Source of the DNA: Myxococcus llanfairpwllgwyngyllgogerychwyrndrobwllllantysiliogogogochensis
GTDB lineage: Bacteria; Myxococcota; Myxococcia; Myxococcales; Myxococcaceae
Direction of reading: 5' to 3'
DNA: 64,000 nucleotides
NCBI RefSeq assembly: GCF_006636215.1
Contig: NZ_VIFM01000030.1
Span: 1-64,000 of the forward strand
Part shown: positions 45,878-59,830 of the stretch, in pieces
Layout of the letters: each line of letters opens with the position of its first letter
Numbering within the stretch: the stretch's first letter is position 1
Translations under genes and position numbers: made by a program
Notes under the pieces: generated by a model
The model's input: the letters and a program-made list of their open reading frames with translations, nothing else
Databases searched by the model: none
Told to the model about the DNA's origin: nothing

Positions 45878-47488
45878 TCACTTCACGTCCACCATCACCG
45901 TGGGGGCAATGCGCAACAGGCTGATGGTGGCCGAGCGGCCCATGAAGCCGCGCGCTTCCTCGATGGCCTCGGTGAGCGTGTCGGTGCGGTCCCACCCGAG
46001 CAGCGCGGGGACGTGGTTGTTCTCCGCGCCCGCGACAATGACCTTGCCCACGTGCTGGCGACCGTTCTCGCCCCAGTACCACATGTAGAAGGGGTGCACG
46101 CCGTGGTACGCGTTGTTCTTGCGGTACAGGTGCACGTAGCTGGGGTTCTCCGCGAACTCCTTCTCGTACTTGTGCTCCAGCTTCATGGAGTCACGCGTCT
46201 CGGGAAGCAGCCGGTGGAAGAACTCGATGTAGCTGGGGTGGTGCTCCGGGTCGAACTCGTCGTAGGCCGGGTGCAGCAGGATGAGCACGCCGCCCTTCTT
46301 CACCAGCGGCACGCCGCGGTTCAGGTTGAAGAAGTAGCCCAGCCCCATCACCTGCACGAGCAGCGGATTGAGGATGGAGTTGACGCTGTACGGAGACACG
46401 AAGGGGATGGGGAAGATGACGATGTCGCTCTGCCCCTCCACCGGCACCACGTACTGCTTCCAGCTGGTCTCCAGCGTCTTGGCGTGCGCGGGCTCGGTGG
46501 CTCCGGCGAACACGCCCGTGACGTCGTAGGGCGCGGGGACGGCGTTGAGAATCTTGCGCGCCGCCGCGCGCGGCAGCTTGGACAACGCGTAGCGCATGGC
46601 CTGGAACTTCAGCCGGTCGCCCTCGGTGTAGTCCTCCTCGCGCTTGGCGAGGAAGTCCGTGGGCGCGCCGAACATGCGGTTGTTCAGCGTGGTCTCGATG
46701 TGGAAGACCTTCAGGTGCTTGTCGATGTTGCGGCCGATGCGCTCGTTGCTGCGATACAGCGCGCTCGCCTTCGGCTCCATGTAGCTGTCCGACTCGCGGA
46801 TGGTCTTCGGATTGTGGTGGTGGCGCAGCGACGCGTAGTTGGACACGCCGGTGCCCATGGACTTGTGCCCGCCATTCATGGGCACGAAGTTCACGTTCAC
46901 GTAGACGATGAGGTCGCTCTCCGCGACGCGGCGGTTGACGGAGACTTCCTCGCCGTGGGACGTGCGCTCCAGCGCGACGATGCCATCCGGGTCTTCCGCG
47001 TCGTGGTTGTAATAGCGGTCCGGGTAGTAGGCGTCGTAGATCTTCTCGCCCACCATCCGCTTCATCTCCGCTTCCGTCATGCGACGGTGCAGCGCGTTGG
47101 CGATGACCAGGTGCACGTCATCCACGCCGCTGTCGGCGGCCAGCTCCAGCACCACCTCCAGGATGGACTGGCGCACGTCCGGCGTCACCATGGGCGGCAG
47201 GGGCACGCTGATGTCGTCGATGACGCACGTCAGTCGCATGCCCGGCTTGAGCAGCGCGTGCAGCGGGTCCATCCCGTCCGGGTGGTTGATGGCCCAGCGG
47301 ATGGCGGCCTTGACGTTGGGCACGCCGGCCATGGGGGGGCGGGGGAAGATGACCCGGGTACCCACGGGCAGGTCTTCCTGGAGGAAGCCCTCACCGTAGA
47401 AGAGGGCGCGCGGAGGGCTGCCCTTCTCGGTGATGACGACCTGGCTTTCCTCGTCGTACAGCTTCTGGAGCGTCTTGAACGGGCGCAT
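45878..47488 (-). CDS. DUF2088/LarA-like protein of the ether-lipid operon
   Basis: A 536-aa protein beginning MRPFKTLQKLYDEES. The N-terminal half resembles the lactate racemase LarA/DUF2088 fold (RLTCVIDDISVPLPPM, VHLVIANALHRRMTEAEMKRMVG, SDLIVYVNVNFVPMNGGHKSMGTGVSNYASLRHHH). LarA uses a nickel-pincer cofactor, but the long C-terminal part here is different. Activity in ether-lipid metabolism is unknown. Starts 14 bases after the HAD gene and ends 8 bases before elbD. Confidence 0.8.
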   Translation of the reverse strand: MRPFKTLQKLYDEESQVVITEKGSPPRALFYGEGFLQEDLPVGTRVIFPRPPMAGVPNVKAAIRWAINHPDGMDPLHALLKPGMRLTCVIDDISVPLPPMVTPDVRQSILEVVLELAADSGVDDVHLVIANALHRRMTEAEMKRMVGEKIYDAYYPDRYYNHDAEDPDGIVALERTSHGEEVSVNRRVAESDLIVYVNVNFVPMNGGHKSMGTGVSNYASLRHHHNPKTIRESDSYMEPKASALYRSNERIGRNIDKHLKVFHIETTLNNRMFGAPTDFLAKREEDYTEGDRLKFQAMRYALSKLPRAAARKILNAVPAPYDVTGVFAGATEPAHAKTLETSWKQYVVPVEGQSDIVIFPIPFVSPYSVNSILNPLLVQVMGLGYFFNLNRGVPLVKKGGVLILLHPAYDEFDPEHHPSYIEFFHRLLPETRDSMKLEHKYEKEFAENPSYVHLYRKNNAYHGVHPFYMWYWGENGRQHVGKVIVAGAENNHVPALLGWDRTDTLTEAIEEARGFMGRSATISLLRIAPTVMVDVK

Positions 47489-47502
47489 GGCGGGCAAGGG
47501 GA

Positions 47503-48168
47503 CTACTTGAGGTCGAGGATGGGCCAGTTGTAGGCGCGCGCGATGGAGCGCAGCCGCAGGTCCGGGTTCACCGCGGTGGGACGACCCACCACCGCGAGCA
47601 TGGCGTAGTCGGAGGCGCTGTCGGAGTAGCCGTGGCACTTGTCCAGCGTCAGGCCCTCCTTGGCGCAATAGGCACGGATGGAGTTGGCCTTGTTCGCGCC
47701 TTCGATGATGGGCGGAATCACCTTGCCGGTGGCCTTGCCGCCCACGAACTGCATCTTGTTGGCGATCAGGTCATCGGCGCCCAGGTGCCGGGCGAGCGGA
47801 CGCATGGTGAAGTCCAGCGCCCCCGTCACCAGCACGACCTTGCACCCGCTGCGGCGGGCCTGGTCGATGAGGTCCTGGGACTGCTCGAAGAGCGCGGGCT
47901 GCAGCACGTCCTCGAACATGTCCTCGGCGATGGTGACGAGGCGGTCCTCGGTCAACCCCGCGTAATAACGGTAGAAGAACTCGTTGAACGTCTTGCGGTC
48001 CAGCGTGTCCATGGCACCGAAGAGGGGCACGCTGAGGGCGGTGCTCAAGGTCCGTCCCGCGATGCCCAGCACGGAGCCCCGGTTCATCGCGTAGTACGCG
48101 TAGACGTGGACGACGTTCGTCTTCACGAGCGTCCCGTCGACATCGAAAAAGGCGGCTTTCGAGGGCAT
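47503..48168 (-). CDS. HAD-IB family hydrolase
   Basis: A 221-aa protein. Motif I FFDVDGTLVKTN (nucleophile and acid Asp), motif II LVTGALDF (Thr), motif III Lys in GKVIPPIIEGANKANSI, motif IV GYSDSASDYAML (Asp pair). A helical cap lies between motifs I and II (SVLGIAGRTLSTALSVPLFGAMDTLDRK). HAD-IB enzymes are SerB-like phosphatases; several act on phospholipid precursors. In the same operon as elbD, so a lipid phosphate is a fair guess for its substrate. Confidence 0.9.
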   Translation of the reverse strand: MPSKAAFFDVDGTLVKTNVVHVYAYYAMNRGSVLGIAGRTLSTALSVPLFGAMDTLDRKTFNEFFYRYYAGLTEDRLVTIAEDMFEDVLQPALFEQSQDLIDQARRSGCKVVLVTGALDFTMRPLARHLGADDLIANKMQFVGGKATGKVIPPIIEGANKANSIRAYCAKEGLTLDKCHGYSDSASDYAMLAVVGRPTAVNPDLRLRSIARAYNWPILDLK

Positions 48169-48254
48169 GTGGCAGCGGGCTTCCTGACACTCCAAGGGGG
48201 GTGAGGTCAACGACGCTGGGACGGGGGAAGGCTCCCCCACCCCTGCTAGCATGG

Positions 48255-49247
48255 CTAGAGCCAGCCTTGCTCGCGGTACCACTCGGCGCTGCGGCGGATG
48301 GAGTCCTCCAAATCCCTCCGAGGGTGAAACCCCAGAAGGCGCTCGGCCTTCGCGCTGGAGCAGGTCCAGGCGGGCGCGAGCAGCTGTCGGGCCAGCTTCC
48401 GATTCAGGGGGAGCATCTTGCCCGTCACCCGCGACACGCCGTCCGCCGCCGAGGCGAGGGCGCTCAGCGCCCAGGGACTCACGCGCACCGTGCGGGGTTG
48501 AAGCCCCAGCGCCTTCGCTCCCAGGTCCTGCACGGCTTCCAGGGAAAGAGGAGCGCCCGGGCCCGCGCAGAAGAAGGCCTGGCCCACGGCGTTGGGGTGT
48601 TCGGCCTGGAGAATCAGCGCGTCCACCACGTCCTCCACGTCCACCATGGTGAGGGGCCGGGGGCCGCCCACCAGCTCCAGGCGGATGCCCTTCTTCACCA
48701 GCTTGAAGAAGGTGAGGTTCTCGTGGTCACCGGGGCCGAGGATGCGCGGCGGGCGGGACACCGTCACCGGCAGCCGGTCTCCATAGGAGAAGGCGATGCG
48801 CTCCGCCTCCGCCTTGCTCTCGCCGTACCACTCGTGCGGCTGGAAGGCGTCCTCCTCGACGTGCGGGCGGGTGGGGGAGGAGGGCCCCATGGCCGCCAGC
48901 GAGCCGACGAGGACCAGGCGCGGACGGTGACCCGAGGCCACCATGGCGTCGCACAACAGGCGCGTGCCCTCCGCGTTGACGCGCATGAAGTCCTCGCGTG
49001 TCGCGCCGCGGCGAACTCCGGCGAGGTGGAAGACGACGTCCTGTCCCTCCACGGCGGGGCGCAGCGAGGCCGCGTCCGTCACGTCTCCCTCCACGCGCTT
49101 ATAGGAGATGCCGGCCAGTCCCGAGGCGTCTCCCCGAGGGCGCAAGAGGCACGTCACGGTGTCGCCGCGTGCCGCCAGGGCACGGGCCAACCAGATTCCA
49201 AGGAAGCCACCGGCTCCGGTGATGAGGGCTCGCATGGGTCGTTTCAT
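48255..49247 (-). CDS. NAD-dependent epimerase/dehydratase-type SDR, first gene of ether-lipid operon
   Basis: About 330 aa (MKRPMRALITGAGGF from 49247; 49235 also possible). Rossmann loop GAGGFLGIWLARALAARG, FHLAGVRRGAT, Ser in VLVGSLAAMGPSS and WYGESKAEAERIAF giving YxxxK. SRPPRILGPGDHENLTFFKLVKKG and MVDVEDVVDALILQAEH are typical of 3-beta-HSD-like extended SDRs acting on lipids. Separated by 86 bases from the HAD gene on the same strand. Confidence 0.85.
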   Translation of the reverse strand: MKRPMRALITGAGGFLGIWLARALAARGDTVTCLLRPRGDASGLAGISYKRVEGDVTDAASLRPAVEGQDVVFHLAGVRRGATREDFMRVNAEGTRLLCDAMVASGHRPRLVLVGSLAAMGPSSPTRPHVEEDAFQPHEWYGESKAEAERIAFSYGDRLPVTVSRPPRILGPGDHENLTFFKLVKKGIRLELVGGPRPLTMVDVEDVVDALILQAEHPNAVGQAFFCAGPGAPLSLEAVQDLGAKALGLQPRTVRVSPWALSALASAADGVSRVTGKMLPLNRKLARQLLAPAWTCSSAKAERLLGFHPRRDLEDSIRRSAEWYREQGWL

Positions 49248-49620
49248 CCGAAAAAGTACACCTCGTCCGCAAGAGGAATCCCACGTCCCCTGTCGCGAAC
49301 CCGCGAGGGAGGACACTGCGCGAGGCCGGATGGTCGGCCTCCGGAGTCGTCCCGCGAGGCGCTTCCCGAGGGAAAAGTGGCGCTGGGGCCGGATTCTCGG
49401 GGCGGGATGCGCCGCGAGAGGGGGGCGTCCGAGCGAGAACCGTGTTGCGGAGCCGGTTTCTCGGGCATGAAACGCGTTGCGTAGGGCGTTTCTAGAGGGA
49501 AAAACGCAGGAGAGGGCTGTTTTTCGGGCTTGGGCGTGCTACCTACGCCCCACCGGCACTGGCTTAAAATCAAGCGAGGCCGCACAACGTCCCCTTCGGA
49601 GGGGAGGAGACTCAAGACGA
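49248..49620. other. Intergenic region with degenerate direct repeats upstream of the SWIB gene
   Basis: 373 bases between divergent genes. About 55-60 bases starting at 49354 resemble those starting at 49479 (GAGGGAAAA core at 49369 and 49496, then a TTCTCGGG/TTTTCGGG core). The TTCTCGGG-type core also recurs at about 49394, 49458 and 49521, roughly every 64 bases. The promoter of the SWIB gene is expected here; GGAGGGGAGGAG lies at 49598-49609. Confidence 0.5.
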
Positions 49621-49938
49621 ATGGCCGCCAAGAAAGCTGCTGCGAAGAAGGCTCCCGCCGCCAAGAAGGCCCCTGCTGCCAAGAAGCGTGCGCCCAATGC
49701 GTCGTTCATGAAGGAGATGACTCCTTCCGCCGCCCTGGCTGAGATTGTCGGCGCCAAGCCGCTGCCGCGCACCGAGGTCGTCAAGAAGCTCTGGGCCTAC
49801 ATCAAGAAGAACAACCTCCAGGATGCGAAGAACAAGCGGCAGATCAACGCCGACGACAAGCTCAAGCCGATCTTCGGCGGCAAGAAGAACGTCACCATGT
49901 TCGAGATGACCTCGCTGGTGAACAAGCAGCTGAGCTGA
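49621..49938 (+). CDS. SWIB/MDM2 domain protein with histone H1-like tail
   Basis: A 105-aa protein. Residues 1-27 are AAKKAPAAKK-type Lys/Ala/Pro repeats, like histone H1 or HupB tails. The rest is a complete SWIB domain: MTPSAALAEIVGAKPLPRTEV, VKKLWAYIKKNNLQDAKNKRQINADDKLKPIFGGKKNVTMFEMTSLVNKQL. The combination suggests a small chromosome-associated protein. Such SWIB proteins occur in chlamydiae, myxobacteria and some other bacteria. Monocistronic with its own terminator. Confidence 0.92.
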   Translation: MAAKKAAAKKAPAAKKAPAAKKRAPNASFMKEMTPSAALAEIVGAKPLPRTEVVKKLWAYIKKNNLQDAKNKRQINADDKLKPIFGGKKNVTMFEMTSLVNKQLS

Positions 49939-49973
49939 CACCGTCGCCGGGGCCACCCGGCAGTTGCATCCCC

Positions 49974-50012
49974 GAGGGCTCTCCGGAAGTTTCGGCGAGC
50001 CCTCTGCTTTTT
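49974..50012 (+). terminator. Rho-independent terminator of the SWIB gene
   Basis: 8-base arms (49974-49981 GAGGGCTC and 49997-50004 GAGCCCTC) followed by TGCTTTTT. Lies 35 bases after the stop. Confidence 0.85.
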
Positions 50013-50128
50013 GGTGCGCGCGCGTGTGCCGTGCGCACGTCAATCCAGGCTCTTGGAGCGTTGGATAGAGGGCGGAAGTCACACCCCACGCTGGCGTCAG
50101 GCGCGCGGGAGCCCTACCTCTGGTCCCC

Positions 50129-53100
50129 ATGTTGCTCGACGGACTGGAAGAAGAGGGAACCGCTCCCACGGGGGCGTCGGGTGCCACCCTGAGCGCGGAG
50201 TCCCTGGCGGAGGGACTGTTCGCTCGCGTGAAGCAGGAGCTGGGGCCGCGTCCCCGCACGCCGCTGTCCACCTATCGGGTCCAACTGCACCGCGGGTTCA
50301 CCTTCCAACAGGCGCGAGAGGTGGTGCCGTTCCTGGCCCGCCTGGGCGTGAGCGACTTCTACGCCTCGCCCTATCTCAAGGCGACGCCGGGCAGCACCCA
50401 CGGCTACGACTGCGTGGACCATACGCGGCTCAATCCGGAGGTCGGCTCGCCGGAGGACCACGCGGCCCTGTGCGCCAGCTTGCGTGAGCACGGCCTGGGG
50501 CAGGTGCTGGACGTGGTGCCCAACCACATGGGCATCGAGCGCGACAACCGCCTGTGGTTCGACGTGCTGGAGAACGGCCCCTCGTCCGTCTACGCCAAGT
50601 ACTTCGACATCGACTGGTCGCCGGTGAAGGACGAGCTGCACGACAAGGTGCTGCTGCCGATTCTGGGAGACCAATACGGCATCGTCCTGGAGCGCGGGGA
50701 GCTGAAGCTGTCCTTCCGCGAGGGCGCCTTCTTCATCCACTACTACGACCACCTGCTGCCGGTGGCGCCCCGGCAGTACGGCCGCATCCTCCGCCACGGC
50801 CTGGAGCGACTGGAGGCCCGGCTGGGCACCGAGGCCGCGCCCATGGTGGAGCTGCTCTCCATCCTCACCGCGATAGACCACCTGCCGCTGCGCACGGAGA
50901 TTGAGCGCGCCCGCGTCGTGGAGCGGCACCGCGAGAAGGAGGTCATCAAGCGGCGCCTGGCCGCGGTGGCGGCGTCCAGCGAAGAGGCGCTCTTGTACAT
51001 CGAGGACAACGTCCGCGTGTTCAACGGGGAGCCGGGCAACCCGCGCTCGTTCGACCTGCTGGACGCGGTGCTGGCCTCGTGCAGCTTCCGGCTGGCGCAC
51101 TGGCGGGTGGCGGGCGAGGAGATCAACTACCGGCGCTTCTTCGACATCAACGGGCTGGCCGCCATCCGCGTGGAGGACCCGGAAGTCTTCCAGGAGGCGC
51201 ACGCGCTCATCTTCCGCTGGCTGCGCGAGGGCTGCGTCACCGGGTTGCGCATCGACCATCCGGACGGTTTGTTCGACCCCACCGCGTACTTCCTGGACTT
51301 GCAGGAGCGCTACTTCGTGGAGCGCGCGCACGCGCTGTTCCTCCAGGAGCAGGCGGGGGACGACACGCGCTGGCCCGGCGTGGAGGCCGCGCTGCGCGAG
51401 CGCTGGCGGGCGGAGGTGACGGAGAACCCGTCCAGTCCCCTGCGCAAGGCGCTGTACGTGGTGGTGGAGAAGATACAAGGCGGTCGCGAGCGGATTCCCG
51501 AGGCGTGGGCGGTGCACGGCACCACCGGCTACCGCTTCGCCAACGCGGTGAGCGGCCTCTTCGTGCACCCGGCGGCGGAGACACACCTGACGGAGACGTA
51601 CGAGCGGCTCACCGGGGAGAAGGGCGACTTCGCGGAGCTCGTCTACCAGAAGAAGCTCCTCATCATGCGCGTGTCCATGGCCAGTGAAATCAACGTGCTG
51701 GCCCACGAGCTCAACCGCATCTCCGAGATGAGCCGGCGCACGCGCGACTTCACGCTCAACTCGCTGCGGCGCGCGCTGGTGGAGTTCGTCGCGCTGTTTC
51801 CCGTGTACCGGACCTACGTGGATGGCTGGCGGCCGGGGCTGGACGCGCGCGACGTGCAGTACGTGGAGTGGACGATTCAGCGCGCCAAGGAGCGCAACGC
51901 CACCACCAACGCCTCCATCTTCGACTTCCTGCGCGACATCATCCTGGGTCGCTACCCGGAGCAGTCCGACGAGCGCGAGCGCGCCGTCATGCTCCGCTTC
52001 GCGATGAAGCTCCAGCAGGTGACGGGGCCCGTCATGGCCAAGGGCCTGGAGGACACCGTCTTCTACATCTACAACCGGCTGGTCAGCCTCAACGAGGTGG
52101 GCGGCGAGCCGGAGCGCTTCGGGGTGCGAGCCAACACCTTCCACCTGCGCAACCAGGAGCGCGCGGAGCACTGGCCCGCGAGCCAGCTCACGTCCAGCAC
52201 CCACGACACCAAGCGCAGCGAGGACGTGCGCGCCCGCATCAACGTCGTGACGGAGGTGCCCGAGGACTGGCGCAAGCTGGCGCGGCGGTGGATGCGCCTC
52301 ACCGAGAAGTTCGTGACGCCGCTGCCCTCCGGACCCGCGCCCAGCCCCAATGACGTCTACCTCTTCCTCCAGACGGTGGTGGGCGCATGGCCCATGGGCG
52401 AGTCCCAGTCACCGGAGGCGATGGAGGACTTCCACCGCCGGGTGCGCGAGTACATGGCCAAGGCCATCAAGGAGGCCAAGGTCCGCACCTCGTGGACCAA
52501 CCCGGACGGCGCCTATGACGACGCGGTGGCCGGCTTCGTGGACGCCTGCTTCGACGGGGACAAGGGCGCCACCTTCCTGGAGGAAGTGCGCCGCTTCAAG
52601 CGCCGCATCGAGCGCGCGGGACAGCACAACGCCCTGGGCCAGCTGCTCTTGAAGCTGGCCTCGCCCGGCGTGGTGGATACCTACCAGGGCTGCGAGCTGT
52701 GGGACTTGTCGCTGGTGGACCCGGACAACCGCCGGCCGGTGGACTTCGCCGTGCGCGCTCAGTTGCTGGACGCGTTGGACGCGCGGGCGAAGGAGGACCG
52801 GGTGGGGCTGTGCGCGCGACTGGTGGAGACCCTGGACGACGGCCAGGCGAAGCTCTTCTTGTTGTCGCGCGTGTTGCGGCTGCGACAGCGTCACGCGGAG
52901 TTGTTCCGCAACGGAGGCTACAAGGCCCTGGAGCTGTCCGGGCCCCGGGCCCAGGCGGCGGTGGCCTTCGTGCGTGAGCTGGAGGACTCCGTCATCCTGG
53001 TGTGCTCGCCGCGCTACACCCTGTCCGCGCTGGAGTCTTCCGAGGGGCTGGCCGGTGCGTATGAGAACACGTTCCTCGACCTTCCGGAGGCATATGCGGG

Positions 53101-53226
53101 CATGATGTTCCGCGATGTCTTCACCGGGCGACAGGTACGGCCCGAGCGTGGGTCGGGTGGCGTGGTGCTGCCTCTCGCGCCGCTCCTGTCGGGGTTCCCG
53201 GTGGTGCTGCTGGAGAGGAGCACTGG

Positions 53227-53230
<4 letters not shown>
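50129..53230 (+). CDS. treY: Malto-oligosyltrehalose synthase
   Basis: A 1033-aa GH13 enzyme, somewhat longer than usual TreY (about 750-1000). The diagnostic start STYRVQLHRGFTFQQAREVVPFLARLGVSDFYASPYLKATPGSTHGYDCVDHTRLNPEVG and VLDVVPNHMGIERDNRLWFDVLENG are clear. GLRIDHPDGLFDP carries the catalytic Asp region, with GTTGYRFANAVSGLFV and SSTHDTKRSEDVRARI later on. Converts the reducing end of maltodextrins to a trehalose linkage. Overlaps treX by 4 bases; the usual partner treZ is not in this window. Confidence 0.95.
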
Positions 53231-55365
<2,135 letters not shown>

Positions 55366-55476
55366 TGGGGTGGCCGGGCCCCTGAAGGTGGGAGGGGCCC
55401 TGGTTGTACGGAAGTGTCGACGCCCGGACGCGCCACCGCTAGGGTGCGCCGGCTGTTTCTGAAACAGGATTCATAC

Positions 55477-56427
55477 GTGAATACGCAAGTCGCGCTTTGG
55501 GTGGGCTTCAACCTCTTCGTCCTGGCGATGCTCGCCGTGGACCTTGGTCTGTTCCACCGCAAGGACCACGCGGTGACGCCCAAGGAAGCGGGCATCTGGA
55601 CGCTGGTGTGGATTTCCATCAGCCTCGCGTTCTGCGGGGGCATCTGGCACTTCTCGGGGAGCACCCCGGCGCTCCAGTGGCTGACGGCGTATGTCGTGGA
55701 GTACTCGCTCTCCGTCGACAACCTGTTCGTCTTCCTGATGGTGTTCAGCTACTTCCGGGTGGCGGCGGAGCACCAGCACCGGGTGCTGTTCTGGGGCATC
55801 ATCGGCGCGTTCATCATGCGCGCGGTGCTCATCATCGCCGGCGCCGCGCTGGTGCAGCGCTTCCACTGGCTCATCTACCTGTTCGGCGCCTTCCTCGTCT
55901 TCACCGCGGTGAAGATGCTCGTCTCCAAGGACGAGGAGATGGACCCGGAGCAGAAGGGCATCGTCAAGCTGGCGCGCCGGGTGCTGCCAGTGGCCCGGCT
56001 GGGCGAGGGCAGCCGCTTCTTCCTCACCGAGGATGGCCGCCGCAAGGTGACGCCGCTGTTCATCGTCCTCCTGGTGGTGGAGGCGACGGACCTGCTGTTC
56101 GCCCTGGACTCCATCCCCGCGGTGCTGGGCATCAGCCAGGACGCGTTCATCATCTACACGTCCAACGTGTGCGCGATTCTGGGCCTGCGCTCGCTGTTCT
56201 TCGTGGTGGCCAGCCTGATGGACAAGTTCCACTTCCTGAAGCTGGGGCTGAGCGGCATCCTGGCCTTCGTGGGCGTGAAGATGTTGATTACGTACTTTGA
56301 CATCCACCTCCCCATCGCCCTGTCGCTGGGTGTGATTGGCGGCATCCTCCTGGCCGCCATCGTCGCGTCGCTCATCTGGCCCAAGAGCCCGGAGCCCGGT
56401 CATGACCGGGAGAGCGCGAAAACCTGA
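55477..56427 (+). CDS. TerC/Alx family integral membrane protein
   Basis: About 316 aa with GTG at 55477 (AGGA eight bases upstream; a GTG at 55414 is an alternative). Seven or eight membrane segments: ALWVGFNLFVLAMLAVDLGLFHRK, the family motif EYSLSVDNLFVFLMVFSYF, RVLFWGIIGAFIMRAVLIIAGAAL, LFIVLLVVEATDLLFALDSIPAVLGIS and so on. The two acidic motifs (SVDN, FALDSIPA) are the hallmark. TerC/Alx proteins export Mn2+ and help metallate exported proteins. Monocistronic. Confidence 0.93.
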   Translation: MNTQVALWVGFNLFVLAMLAVDLGLFHRKDHAVTPKEAGIWTLVWISISLAFCGGIWHFSGSTPALQWLTAYVVEYSLSVDNLFVFLMVFSYFRVAAEHQHRVLFWGIIGAFIMRAVLIIAGAALVQRFHWLIYLFGAFLVFTAVKMLVSKDEEMDPEQKGIVKLARRVLPVARLGEGSRFFLTEDGRRKVTPLFIVLLVVEATDLLFALDSIPAVLGISQDAFIIYTSNVCAILGLRSLFFVVASLMDKFHFLKLGLSGILAFVGVKMLITYFDIHLPIALSLGVIGGILLAAIVASLIWPKSPEPGHDRESAKT

Positions 56428-56492
56428 ACCCAGACGGACGGCCTCCGGGGTTTTCCTTGCAACCCGGGGGCCTTGCCTTCAAATGTGGAGGC

Positions 56493-56878
56493 ATGTCTTC
56501 CAGCGCCACCACTGATGGCCTCCGCATCACCGTGAAGCCGGCCTACTGGCCGGAGCGAAGCTCGCCCGAGTCGGGGCAGTACGCCTTCATGTACACGGTG
56601 GAAATCGTCAACGAGAGCGAGGCGCCCGCGCAGCTGAAGTCGCGGCACTGGGTCATCACCGATGCCACCGGGAAGGTGGAAGAGGTGAAGGGGGAGGGCG
56701 TGGTCGGCCGTCAGCCCCGCGTGGCCCCGGGCGAGCGCTTCGAGTACACGAGCTGGGCCATGCTGCGCACGCCGTTCGGCACCATGCGCGGCAGCTATGA
56801 GATGGAGCGGCCGGACGGCACGCACTTCGAGGCGCGCATCGCGGAGTTCGCCCTCACCCTGCCCAACGCCCTGCACTG

Positions 56879-56879
<1 letters not shown>
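56493..56879 (+). CDS. apaG: ApaG domain protein
   Basis: A 128-aa fibronectin-III-like protein. ITVKPAYWPERSSPESGQYAFMYTVEIVNES, LKSRHWVITDATGKVEEVKGEGVVGRQPRVAPGERFEYTSW and GTMRGSYEMERPDGTHFEARIAEFAL match ApaG over its full length. Role unclear (it was linked to cobalt resistance and the apaGH operon of enterics). Its TGA overlaps the hemH ATG by one base, so the two are coupled. Confidence 0.95.
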
Positions 56880-57982
<1,103 letters not shown>

Positions 57983-59248
57983 GCTTCAGCTTCACCGTGC
58001 CGGGCGGCACCTGGAGCGCGGTGGGGGAGACGGTGCCTCGCGTCGACGAGGTGATGCTGCCCTCCCACGAGCGCCACTTGCCAGCCTTCACCAGGAACTC
58101 GCCACGGCCGACGATGCGCACCTCCGCGCTGGCGTCCGTCGCGGTGGGCGGGGCGCCCTCCGGCTCGTCTCCGCCTTCTTCCGGGATGGCGGCGCGCGCG
58201 GGCACGGCGGGCATCGCGCGACGGGTGGCGACCTTGCCCGCGAGCTGGTCCAGCAAGTCATACTCCAGCGTGGCCACCTGCTCGCCGCCGTCCGCGGGGG
58301 TGAGCGCGGTGAGCTTCACGCGGTTGCGGCGCTCCGTCTTGACGATGGTGAACGTGGGGCCCAGGGCGTCGTGCGTCAGCAGCTCCGTGCCCAGCGCCCA
58401 GGTGTCGTTGGGGCCCACCGCCGACAGGGGCAGCTCCAGCACCAGCGAGGCCGTGTTGCGGGTGATGCCCTGGAGGCCGTCGAGCACGAAGCCGCGCTCG
58501 CTGACGGTGCCGGTGTCCTCGGCGGCGTTGGTGCCCTCCGGGATGACGCGCAGCCGGAAGTCACCCGAGTCGCCGTGCTCCAGCACATAGGTGAAGGCGC
58601 TGGGGAACGCGGGGGAGGGGGCGGCGGCGCGCTCGGGCTTCGGCGCTTCCTTGTCGCGGCCCTTCTTGCCCTTGGCGGGCTTGGCCTCCTCCACCTCCTC
58701 GACGGCGGCGGGCGCGGAGCCCGCTCGGTCCAGGGTGAGGCGGTAGGCCACGGGCGCACCGGCGGCGGGCTTCCAGCGCAACACCACCTTGGACGGGTCC
58801 GCCGTGGGCGCGGCCGCGGGCTGGGCGGCACCCGCCTCCTTGGGGGTGTCCTTCAGGCCCGGAGGCCGGGGAATGGGCTCGAGCTGCCCTCGGGGCTCTT
58901 CCTTGCAGGCGAACAAAGACAGGGCAACGACCAGGCCGAACAGGCTTCGCATCACGCGGGGACGCTCCTCTGCGAGGACATGCGGGATACCGGAGCCCAG
59001 GAGGGCATTTCAAGTCCGTCACCCGGCCGCGTCTGTCGAATGCTTGCGTGAGTTTCCTCCACGGGCTCGCTTGACGCGCCCGATGAAGTCGGGGTTGCGG
59101 TGCCCGGCCTCATCCCTTGCAGCACCAACTCCTTGCATCGCGTTCTGTGGCCGGGTGCGTCATGCGAGGTGGCTGGCGCCCCGGGACTCCTCGCGGTCGT
59201 GGAGTCGAGGGGCGCGCCGGCGCACTCAGGTCCGTCGCGCCCGGGTGC

Positions 59249-59830
59249 TCACTGGGGCGCGTGCGCCACGTAGAAGTCGACCTGCTCCTTCACGCGCCCG
59301 GCGAATTCTGGGTTGAGGCGCTCGAGGATGTTCCACTCCAGCTCCAGGAGCCTGCGGATGTTGGGGCGGGCGGAGCGCGTCTGCATCTCCGGCTCCGTCC
59401 CCACCAGGGCGGCGGGAGTGGCGTTGGGGGTGTTGTGCACGGTGTCGTAGCCCGTGTGGACGAGGCCGGGGAGGGCCTGGGTCCGGCCGAAGGTCGTGGC
59501 GGCCATCTCATAGGCGCGCACGGAGAAGCGGCCATCGGCGCGGATGTGCCCCTCGACGTACAGGCGGGACCAGCGCGTGCCGATGTCGAAGCTGCCCGTC
59601 ACCTTCCAGGGGGTCTGCAGGAAGTAGGGGTCGGTGCTCGGCAGCAGGTCATAGCCACGGTCCGCGATGACCTTCTCGGCGGCCTTCATGACCTCCATGG
59701 CCGGCAGGTCATACACGACGAGGCTGCTGGTCCGCTCCAACAGCACCTTCTGGGGGGCGGCGCATCCCGCGAAGCACAACGCCGCCACGATGCTCGTCAT
59801 TGCCGCGAGCCATTGCTTCCGCACCATCAT
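59249..59830 (-). CDS. Lipoprotein of unknown function
   Basis: A 193-aa protein from the ATG at 59830 (MMVRKQWLAAMTSIVAALCFAGC, lipobox Cys about residue 23). The mature part, VLLERTSSLVVYDLPAMEVMKAAEKVIADRGYDLLPS, then FDIGTRWSRLYVEGHIRADGRFSVRAY, resembles small periplasmic alpha/beta lipoproteins, but no family is assigned. Conserved Trp and Tyr residues suggest a folded binding domain. Monocistronic. Confidence 0.75.
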   Translation of the reverse strand: MMVRKQWLAAMTSIVAALCFAGCAAPQKVLLERTSSLVVYDLPAMEVMKAAEKVIADRGYDLLPSTDPYFLQTPWKVTGSFDIGTRWSRLYVEGHIRADGRFSVRAYEMAATTFGRTQALPGLVHTGYDTVHNTPNATPAALVGTEPEMQTRSARPNIRRLLELEWNILERLNPEFAGRVKEQVDFYVAHAPQ

